Source of the DNA: DASWIG01 sp036397835
GTDB taxonomy: Bacteria; Acidobacteriota; Thermoanaerobaculia; Multivoradales; J023
DNA length: 14,123 bases
Reading direction: 5' to 3'
Assembly: GCA_036397835.1 (NCBI GenBank)
Contig: DASWIG010000537.1
Span: forward strand, 1-14,123
The translations under genes and the position numbers were made by a program. Under the pieces are notes generated by a model. The model worked only from the letters and a program-made list of their open reading frames with translations, did not search any database and had not been told where the DNA came from. Positions 6,673 through 14,123 of this stretch are shown piece after piece. Numbering within the stretch: position 1 is the first letter of the stretch; every line of letters begins with the position of its first letter.

Positions 6673-7347
6673 GTGTCGGGCTGGGGCGAGTACCTCGCGG
6701 TGTTCGTTCTCGGTGTCGCCGTGGGGCTTGCCGAGATCCTGTCGCGCTACCGCGAGGCTCCGCTCCGGGCCGCCGTGACCAAGCCGGGCCTGAGCTACGT
6801 CGCGCTCAACGGTCTCGTCTCGCTGGTTGCTCTGTGGATCTTCGGGATTTTCAACATCTCGTTCAACCTGACCGATCCGACGCAGAAGGCCGTGGCGAGG
6901 GTCGTCGTGGCCGGTTTCGGCGCGCTGACCTTCTTTCGCAGCTCCTTCACATTCCGTACCTCCGACAACGCTGTCTCCATCGGTCCCGGCGAGATCCTCG
7001 ACACATTCTTCGTGGCCCTTGACCTCGAGATCAGCCGTTCGCTGGCGGCGGAGAAAGCGACCTTCGCCGTCGAGACGATGGCCAAGGTCGATTACTCGGA
7101 GGCCGAGGAGGCGTTGCCGATCCTCTGCATCCAGCTTCTCCGCGGCAGCCTGGGCGCCGAAGATCAGAGCCAGTTGGGTGAAGACGCCGCCTCCCTGGCA
7201 CAGATTCAAGTGCCGTCGGAGATCAAGAAGGCCATCCTCGGCGTCATGCTGCTCAACGCCGTCGGGAAAGGCGTACTCGAGGCGGCGGCGAGGTCGCTGG
7301 TCGAGAGCCGCACCTCGCGACCGCCCGACGGGAGCGCGAGCGCTTGA
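6673..7347 (+). CDS. Three-helix membrane protein with conserved cytosolic domain, unknown function
   Basis: A 224-residue protein starting at GTG (6673), 4 bp after the winged-helix gene, with GGCGGAG as ribosome site inside the upstream stop region. Hydrophobic helices lie at about 8-24, 41-61 and 72-88. After the third comes FFRSSFTFRTSDNAVSIGPG and a helical soluble domain (LDTFFVALDLEISRSLAAEK, then a Leu-rich stretch to about 210). The RSS-F-x-R...GP-x-x-L...D-x-E-x-x-R pattern looks like a conserved family of bacterial membrane proteins I have seen only as hypothetical. No catalytic motif is visible. The two-gene layout with a DNA-binding protein could mean regulated membrane signalling or an effector of a conflict system; both are inference. 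No terminator hairpin with a U-tract was found after it. Confidence 0.65.
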   Translation: MSGWGEYLAVFVLGVAVGLAEILSRYREAPLRAAVTKPGLSYVALNGLVSLVALWIFGIFNISFNLTDPTQKAVARVVVAGFGALTFFRSSFTFRTSDNAVSIGPGEILDTFFVALDLEISRSLAAEKATFAVETMAKVDYSEAEEALPILCIQLLRGSLGAEDQSQLGEDAASLAQIQVPSEIKKAILGVMLLNAVGKGVLEAAARSLVESRTSRPPDGSASA

Positions 7348-7425
7348 TGGCTTGAGTGGCTGTCGATTCGCGGCAGGAGAAGGCTTCGGTCGGCGCGGCC
7401 CGCCGGCGCCAAGGGGGCAGGGCCG

Positions 7426-8706
7426 TCACTCCCGCCGGTAGACGACGCCTTCCTTCATCACGAAGGTCACCTGCCGGAGCAGGGAGACGTCGGCGAGGGG
7501 ATCGCCGCGGACGGCGACGACGTCGGCGAGCTTGCCCTCCTCCAGGCTGCCGAGGCGGTCGGCGACGCCGAGCATCTCGGCGGCCACGAGGGTCGCGGCG
7601 CGGATGGCCTCCATCGCCGGCATGCCCGCCTCCACCATGTACTCGAACTCCCGGGCGTTGTCGCCGTGCGGCGACACGCCGCTGTCGGTGCCGAAGGCGA
7701 TCTTGACGCCCGCGGCGTAGGCACGGGCGAAGGTCTGCTGGGCGAGCGGGCCGATGGCGGCCGCCTTCTCGCGCACCATCGGCGGGTAGTAGCCCTCCTC
7801 GGCCGCCTTCTCGGCCACGAACTTGCCGGCCAGGATCGTCGGCACGTAGTAGGTGCCGTGCTCCTTGAACAGCGCGATCGCCTCCTCGTCCATGTAGGTG
7901 GCGTGCTCGATCGAGGTGACGCCGGCGCGGATCGCCCGCTTCATGCCCTCGGCGCCGTGGGCGTGCGCCGCCACGTGGAAGCCGTAGTCGCGGGCGGTCT
8001 CGACGATGGCGCGGATCTCCTCCTCGGTGAACTGCGGGTTGAGGCCGCTCTTGGCCTGGCTGAGCACGCCGCCGGTGGCGGTGATCTTGATCAGGTCGGC
8101 GCCGTCCTTGTAGCGCTGGCGCACCGCCTGGCGGGCCGCGTCGACGCCGTTGACCACGCCCTCACGCGGTCCCGGGTCGCCCTCGAGGTCGTCGCGCAGG
8201 CCGTTCGAGCGGTCGGCGTGGCCGCCGGTCGTGGCCAGGCTGGTGGCGGCGGTGAAGATGCGCGGGCCGCGGACGAAGCCGGCGGCGATGGCGTTGCGCA
8301 ACGGGATCGACACCCCGAAGCGGTCGCCCAGGTCGCGCACCGTGGTGAAGCCGGCCAGCAGCGTGCGCTCGGCGTAGACGACGCCGCGGATCGCGTAGTC
8401 GCCCGGGTTGAGCCGCGGCGCCTCGGAGTAGGCGTCCTTGCTGCTCTGGCTGGAGAGATGGGTGTGTACGTCCATCAGTCCCGGCATCGCCGTCGCGTCC
8501 TTGAGGTCGATCACCTCGTCGCCGTCGCCGCCGGCGAGGTAGCCGTCGGCGATGGCGACGATGCGGCCGCCGTCGACGACGATCGACTTCTCGGTGGCCA
8601 CGCCGTCCGACTTGCCGTCGATCATCCGGCCGACGTGGAGGATGGTGCGCGCGGAAGCGGCGCTCGCAGCGAGCGAGGCGAGGACGAGCAGGACACGGAA
8701 TCTCAT
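7426..8706 (-). CDS. Secreted imidazolonepropionase-like amidohydrolase / Xaa-Pro dipeptidase type
   Basis: A 426-residue exported metal-dependent hydrolase of the COG1228 group, whose known members cleave Xaa-Pro or related dipeptides. From the ATG at 8706 the protein begins with a clear signal peptide (MRFRVLLVLASLAASAASA). AAGGAG lies about 10 bases upstream of it. The frame extends further upstream to 8790, but that would bury the signal peptide. Metal and catalytic residues: HTH at 81-83, Lys207 in ADLIKITATGG (carboxylated lysine), His248 in AAHAHG, His268 in SIEHAT, and Asp341 in FGTDSG. The dimetal site looks intact. It lies downstream of the TonB gene on the same strand but is separated from it by a terminator-like hairpin, so it is probably expressed separately. 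Subtype specificity is uncertain. Confidence 0.85.
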   Translation of the reverse strand: MRFRVLLVLASLAASAASARTILHVGRMIDGKSDGVATEKSIVVDGGRIVAIADGYLAGGDGDEVIDLKDATAMPGLMDVHTHLSSQSSKDAYSEAPRLNPGDYAIRGVVYAERTLLAGFTTVRDLGDRFGVSIPLRNAIAAGFVRGPRIFTAATSLATTGGHADRSNGLRDDLEGDPGPREGVVNGVDAARQAVRQRYKDGADLIKITATGGVLSQAKSGLNPQFTEEEIRAIVETARDYGFHVAAHAHGAEGMKRAIRAGVTSIEHATYMDEEAIALFKEHGTYYVPTILAGKFVAEKAAEEGYYPPMVREKAAAIGPLAQQTFARAYAAGVKIAFGTDSGVSPHGDNAREFEYMVEAGMPAMEAIRAATLVAAEMLGVADRLGSLEEGKLADVVAVRGDPLADVSLLRQVTFVMKEGVVYRRE

Positions 8707-8736
8707 CGCGGATCGTCTCCTTGGAGCCAGGCGTGG

Positions 8737-8775
8737 ACGAAAAGAGGCACGGCCGGCCGCAAGCGTAGCCGGCCG
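8737..8775 (-). terminator. Terminator-like hairpin after the TonB-family gene
   Basis: CGGCCGGC (8750-8757) pairs with GCCGGCCG (8768-8775). In the minus direction this is followed by TGCCTC and then TTTT at 8743-8740. It starts about 30 bases after the TonB stop and ends about 30 bases before the next start at 8706. The T-run is 6 bases from the stem, so termination may be inefficient. Confidence 0.5.
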
Positions 8776-8806
8776 GCCGGGGGGCGTCAAGGAGACGGCG
8801 GCGGCG

Positions 8807-9487
8807 CTACCGGAGCTTGAAGTGGACCGTGAGGACGTAGAGCACGGCGACCGGCCGGCCGCCGACCGTCGAGGGCCGGAACTTCCACTGCTCCACCGCC
8901 GCCACGGCCTCCTCGGTGAGCCCCATGCCCAGACCCTTGAGGACCTGCAAGTCCACCACGTCGCCGCGCGCGTCGATCGTCGCCTGGAGGATCACGGTGC
9001 CTTCCAGACGGATCCTTCGGGCCAGCTCCGTGTAGCGGGGCTCGACGTCGTGGAGGCGCTCGGGCGGATCGACCTCGCCCACCCGGTAGACGAGCTTCTC
9101 GGGCTCGGGCGGCGCCGGCGGCGCATCGGGGAGCTCGAAGAAGGCCGTGTCGTCGACGTCGGCGAGAACCGGCGGCGGCGAGAGCTCGTCGTCGCTGACG
9201 TAGGGCTCGATCGCCTGCGGGTCGGGATCGGGGATCGGAACGTACGTCACCGGCAGGCGCGTGTCGGTGGGCGGCGGCGTCTGCTGTCTGAATCGGGGAG
9301 TCTGCACCACGTAGAGGACCTTCTTGTCGCTCGCCGCGGCGGGCGCCGCCGAATACTCCGGCACGGCCACGGCGAGCAAACCGCCGTGGAGCACCGCGGC
9401 CACCGCCAGCGACAGGCGCAGGCCGCGCTTTTCGCGGCGATCCTCTTGTGCCCAATTGTCGTAAAGGTTTGCTTCGAGAGCCGACAT
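8807..9487 (-). CDS. tonB: TonB-family energy transducer
   Basis: A 226-residue protein with TonB architecture. A cytoplasmic N-terminus is followed by one membrane helix at about 23-43 (LRLSLAVAAVLHGGLLAVAV), a Pro-rich periplasmic linker at about 67-132 (QQTPPPT, IPDPDPQ, PDAPPAPPEPE) and a C-terminal TonB domain at about 150-224 (RRIRLEGTVILQATID, VEQWKFRP). It would pass proton-motive energy to outer-membrane receptors. It may instead be one of the TonB-like proteins used in other envelope complexes; no exbB, exbD or receptor gene is beside it. The ATG at 9487 is chosen over the one 30 bases upstream because AAGGAGG sits 8 bases before it. The QWKFRP motif is intact. Confidence 0.85.
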   Translation of the reverse strand: MSALEANLYDNWAQEDRREKRGLRLSLAVAAVLHGGLLAVAVPEYSAAPAAASDKKVLYVVQTPRFRQQTPPPTDTRLPVTYVPIPDPDPQAIEPYVSDDELSPPPVLADVDDTAFFELPDAPPAPPEPEKLVYRVGEVDPPERLHDVEPRYTELARRIRLEGTVILQATIDARGDVVDLQVLKGLGMGLTEEAVAAVEQWKFRPSTVGGRPVAVLYVLTVHFKLR

Positions 9488-9623
9488 CTGCGTTCCTCCT
9501 TTTCCGTTCCGCGGCAAGCGGAAGGCGTTGTCGAAGCCAGGAGGTCGGGGCGCCGCGACCCAGTTGCCCCGGGTCGATCGGATAGACCCTCCCCGGCGTC
9601 ACGAAGTTCCCGCCGCGATCGCG

Positions 9624-9629
9624 TATACT
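9624..9629 (+). promoter_or_regulatory. Possible -10 element for the MaoC-like gene
   Basis: TATACT lies about 42 bases before the GTG at 9671 in an otherwise G+C-rich divergent intergenic region (9488-9670). No convincing -35 hexamer is found at 16-18 bases upstream, so support is weak. Confidence 0.35.
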
Positions 9630-9670
9630 GCCGCCGACGCGAGAAGGCGGCGAAGAGAGGAGATACCGTC

Positions 9671-10129
9671 GTGCAATTGACGCTGGCCGAGATCAAGGCG
9701 GCTCAGGACCTCGACCTGGGAGTGAGCGCTCCCTTCACCGTCGACCAGGAGCGGATCGACCGTTTCGCCGACGCCACGGACGACCACCAGTGGATCCACG
9801 TCGACGCGTCGCGCGCCGCCGCCGGTCCGTTCGGCGCCACCATCGCCCACGGCTTCCTGACGCTGTCGCTGATGCCGCGGATGCTCTTCGACCTGGTGCA
9901 GTTCCCCGACGCCGGCATGATCGTCAACTACGGCCTCGACAAGGTGCGCTTCCTGACGCCGGTGCCGGCGGGCACCGAGCTGCGCCTGCGGGCGCGGCTG
10001 CTCTCGGGGACCGAGCGTGCCGGGGGGGTGCTCTTCCGCGTCCGCGGCGACCTTCTGCTCGGCGCCGACGGCCGCCGGGCCGCGGTCGCCGAGCTGCTCT
10101 TCCTGGCCCAACGGCCCCCCGGCGATTGA
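9671..10129 (+). CDS. MaoC-like hot-dog (R)-enoyl-CoA hydratase
   Basis: A 152-residue single hot-dog protein of the MaoC/PhaJ type, which hydrates trans-2-enoyl-CoA to (R)-3-hydroxyacyl-CoA. The hydratase motif is present as ATDDHQWIHVD: Asp38 and His43 are five apart, as in the known catalytic pair. It is followed by GATIAHGFLTLSL (55-67), the loop that covers the active site. Length fits the stand-alone family. The start is GTG with GAGAGGAG about 8 bases upstream. The gene is divergent from tonB and ends at a TGA that is part of the next gene's -35 box. No polyhydroxyalkanoate or fatty-acid genes are nearby, so the pathway is unknown. Confidence 0.85.
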   Translation: MQLTLAEIKAAQDLDLGVSAPFTVDQERIDRFADATDDHQWIHVDASRAAAGPFGATIAHGFLTLSLMPRMLFDLVQFPDAGMIVNYGLDKVRFLTPVPAGTELRLRARLLSGTERAGGVLFRVRGDLLLGADGRRAAVAELLFLAQRPPGD

Positions 10130-10154
10130 CACCTCCGGGACAACCCTGTCTAAT
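10126..10154 (+). promoter_or_regulatory. Sigma-70 promoter for the metallophosphoesterase gene
   Basis: TTGACA (10126-10131) and TCTAAT (10149-10154) are separated by exactly 17 bases; six of six and five of six positions match consensus. The -35 box overlaps the TGA stop of the MaoC-like gene. The predicted start is about 35 bases before the ATG at 10196. Confidence 0.7.
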
Positions 10155-10195
10155 CCTGTGGCGCAGCCCCCGCGGGAAGCCGAGCGGAAGCGATC

Positions 10196-10948
10196 ATGGA
10201 TGCCCACGCCGACGAGATCACCCTCGCCGTGATCGGCGACGTCCACGGCGAGCTCTACAACCTCAAAAAGGTCGTCGACCACCTCGCCACGGTGCCGATC
10301 GCCGCCGTGCTGCTGGTCGGCGACTTCGGCTCCGCGCAGTACGAGCTGAGCCGGTGGAAGCGGGACAGCTCCCACGACATCCTGGTCAAGGAGGTGCAGC
10401 GCATCCTCGAGCTGGTCGCGGGGCTCGGGGTGCCCGCCGCCTGGGTGCCCGGCAACCACGACCACAAGGAGATCGAGCTGCCGGGCAACTGCGACCGCCG
10501 GATCCTGGAGGTGGCGGGCCTGCGCGTCTACGGCATCGGCGGCTCCGGACCGGGCCGCTTCGGCTTCCCCTACGAATGGGACGAGGAGGAGATCCGCGCC
10601 CTCGACGTCCCCCGCTGCGACGTGATCCTCTCGCACACGCCGCCGGCGCGCACGCCGCTCGACAAGCTCTTCCATGCCGACAAGCACGTGGGCAGCGAGG
10701 CGGTGCGCGAGATCGCCGAGCGCCACCGCGGCGCCATGGTCTCGGGTCACATCCACGAGGCCCACGGCACGCTGCGGCTCAACGACTGCCTGTGCATGAA
10801 CGTCGGCAGCCTCGGCGACCCCTACGGCATGATCCAGGTCGGCTACGTGCGCTACAGCCCGCGCCGCGGCGACTGCGTCGCGGTGGTCCACGAGAACCTG
10901 CTGACCGGCAAGCAGAAGTCCGAGCGCCGATCCTCCTCCCCCCTTTGA
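10196..10948 (+). CDS. Calcineurin-like metallophosphoesterase
   Basis: A 250-residue cytoplasmic metallophosphoesterase with all family blocks in order: GDVHG (14-18; Asp15, His17), GDF (42-44; Asp43), GNHD (86-89), SHTPP with His147, and GHIH (184-187). These supply a complete two-metal site. The SHTPP block and overall size resemble the MPPED/class III-type phosphodiesterases; the substrate could be a cyclic nucleotide, a nucleotide or a phosphorylated protein. ATG at 10196 follows CGGAAG by about 7 bases. The last codons (SSSPL) and the stop codon are supplied by a C-rich palindrome that recurs elsewhere in the window, so the natural C-terminus has probably been replaced. It faces the kinase operon convergently, which makes a link to dephosphorylation tempting but unproven. 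Confidence 0.85.
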   Translation: MDAHADEITLAVIGDVHGELYNLKKVVDHLATVPIAAVLLVGDFGSAQYELSRWKRDSSHDILVKEVQRILELVAGLGVPAAWVPGNHDHKEIELPGNCDRRILEVAGLRVYGIGGSGPGRFGFPYEWDEEEIRALDVPRCDVILSHTPPARTPLDKLFHADKHVGSEAVREIAERHRGAMVSGHIHEAHGTLRLNDCLCMNVGSLGDPYGMIQVGYVRYSPRRGDCVAVVHENLLTGKQKSERRSSSPL

Positions 10949-10964
10949 CCAAGGGGGGAGGAGG
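10932..10964. repeat. C6/G6 palindromic element at the 3' end of the phosphoesterase gene
   Basis: A perfect 14-bp stem (CCTCCTCCCCCCTT with its complement 10951-10964) surrounds a TGACC loop whose TGA is the stop codon of the phosphoesterase gene. Similar CCCCCCTTT...AAGGGGGG palindromes recur at 13735-13760 and 13912-13932. It may also act as a bidirectional terminator between the convergent genes, but there is no U-tract. Confidence 0.75.
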
Positions 10965-10972
10965 GGGATTCC

Positions 10973-11107
10973 TTACGGAGGGAACGGACCTTCGAAGGCC
11001 GTCTTGCGGATCGGCCGCGACCACTGCTCGGTGCCGCTGCGCAGGTCCACCGACCGCAGCTCGAGCGGCTCGTCGAGCCACTCCTCGCTCGCTGCTGACA
11101 GCCCGCC
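10973..11107 (-). pseudogene. In-frame tail segment after the kinase stop, likely relic of a lost protein
   Basis: Directly after the kinase TAG the same minus-strand frame continues for 44 codons to a TAA at 10973-10975. Its end reads RSVDLRSGTEQWSRPIRKTA and then FEGPFPP. The D-x-x-x-G-x-x-x-W pattern resembles a blade of a PQQ- or WD-like propeller at the end of a longer protein. There is no start codon with a ribosome site, so it is not a gene on its own. It could be the tail of a deleted neighbour or of a once longer kinase; I cannot decide which. Confidence 0.45.
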
Positions 11108-12133
<1,026 letters not shown>

Positions 12134-12135
12134 GC

Positions 12136-13692
<1,557 letters not shown>

Positions 13693-13704
13693 AGCTTATC
13701 CGAC

Positions 13705-13961
13705 CCGCGGCGGCGAAGCCGCGGAAATCCCCCCTCGGTCCCCCCTTTTTCAAAGGGGGGAGGCTGACTCCTCGCTGGCGCATCGGCTCGGCACTCACGA
13801 GAAATGGGCGTGCGTCCGCGCACGCGCGAGGCGAAGCTGGGCCATGGACGGCTTCCACGCCCTCATCTCCGTGCGTCCGCGCACGCGCGAGGCGAAGCGA
13901 GCCGTCAGGTACCCCCCTTTGAAAAAGGGGGGCAGGGGGGATTTCCGCGGCGAAGCCGCGG
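13705..13961. repeat. Inverted pair of C-rich/CCGCGG palindromic elements
   Basis: The left copy (13705-13760) reads CCGCGG...GAAGCCGCGG, then AAATCCCCCC, then CCCCCCTTTTTCAAAGGGGGG. The right copy (13912-13961) is its near reverse complement: CCCCCCTTTGAAAAAGGGGGG, CAGGGGGGATTT, then CCGCGGCGAAGCCGCGG. They bracket about 150 bp that contain a 29-bp direct repeat and no gene. The structure is MITE- or REP-like; no transposase is present. Confidence 0.75.
13809..13898. repeat. 29-bp perfect direct repeat, two copies
   Basis: Positions 13809-13837 and 13870-13898 are identical over 29 bases (beginning CGTGCGTCCGCGCAC, ending GAGGCGAAGC), 61 bp apart start to start. Each copy holds a small GTGCG-TCC-CGCAC type hairpin. 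Both lie inside the inverted pair above. Confidence 0.85.
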
Positions 13962-13969
13962 ATCGGCAG

Positions 13970-14069
13970 GCTCCGGGTTTCAACCCGGAGCTGCTTGCAC
14001 GGCCGCCGGACACCGCGCCCGACGCAGGGTTCAAACCCTGCGCTATATGCGGTCGTCCCTTCGGGACGA
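13970..14069. repeat. Cluster of REP/RAYT-style hairpins
   Basis: Three perfect hairpins lie in a row: CTCCGGGTT with AACCCGGAG (stem 13970-13979/13982-13991), CGCAGGGTT with AACCCTGCG (14023-14031/14034-14042), and TCGTCCC with GGGACGA (14053-14059/14063-14069). GGGTTTCAACCC-type hairpins are typical of REP elements mobilised by Y1 (RAYT) transposases. No such gene is in the window; one might lie beyond 14123. Confidence 0.7.
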
Positions 14070-14123
14070 AGAGGGACGGCCTGCGGCAATTCACACCGGG
14101 AGGTTGTTCCTGAGCGTCTGGTA

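Noticed and set aside
7666..8820. 384-codon plus-strand frame over the secreted amidohydrolase
   Set aside because: Antisense shadow; no ribosome site or motif.
9524..9540. Second sigma-54 site upstream of tonB (TGGC...GC spacing fits)
   Set aside because: Only the GG and GC dinucleotides match; the TTGC half is not present.

Overview
The window is about 70% G+C, with third-position GC bias in nearly every gene. It reads as a chromosomal stretch of a free-living bacterium with complex signalling. A Hanks-type Ser/Thr kinase, a sigma-54 activator, a FecR/DUF6600-like secreted protein, a TonB protein, imidazolonepropionase-like amidohydrolases and abundant REP-type hairpins together fit an Acidobacteriota or Myxococcota relative. 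That placement is an inference from gene style, not from a marker gene.

Layout. Positions 3-1550 (+) encode a COG0402-type amidohydrolase. Positions 1551-2890 are a scar-like segment. It holds a 106-bp near-identical copy of the 3' end of the downstream binding-protein gene, an AT-richer C-terminal relic of a Gfo/Idh/MocA dehydrogenase, a poorly understood open stretch, and a phase-locked array of CCTCAC-nn-GTGAGG palindromes that repeats every 210 bp. Next, on the minus strand, come a periplasmic-binding-protein-like gene without a signal peptide (2891-3910) and a large secreted FecR/DUF6600-like protein with 26-residue tandem repeats (4055-6088). The latter is preceded by a perfect -24/-12 sigma-54 promoter.

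Divergently transcribed from it is a two-gene unit (6360-7347, +): a small winged-helix protein, then after 4 bp a three-helix membrane protein. Minus-strand genes follow for a secreted Xaa-Pro-dipeptidase-like amidohydrolase (7426-8706) and a TonB-family protein (8807-9487). Then come plus-strand genes for a MaoC-like hot-dog hydratase (9671-10129) and a calcineurin-type metallophosphoesterase (10196-10948) with its own sigma-70 promoter.

The right end is a tightly coupled minus-strand pair: a GAF-AAA+-Fis sigma-54 activator (12136-13692), and 2 bp after its stop a zinc-ribbon Ser/Thr kinase (11108-12133). Downstream of the kinase, a TAG-separated in-frame segment (10973-11107) looks like the tail of a lost protein. 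The last 430 bp carry only repeats and hairpins of REP/RAYT style.

The most interesting signals are the 210-bp-periodic palindrome array with the gene-fragment duplication bracketing its segment, the sigma-54 promoter in a window that also encodes a sigma-54 activator, and the winged-helix/membrane-protein pair. No complete mobile element, CRISPR array, tRNA or rRNA was seen.
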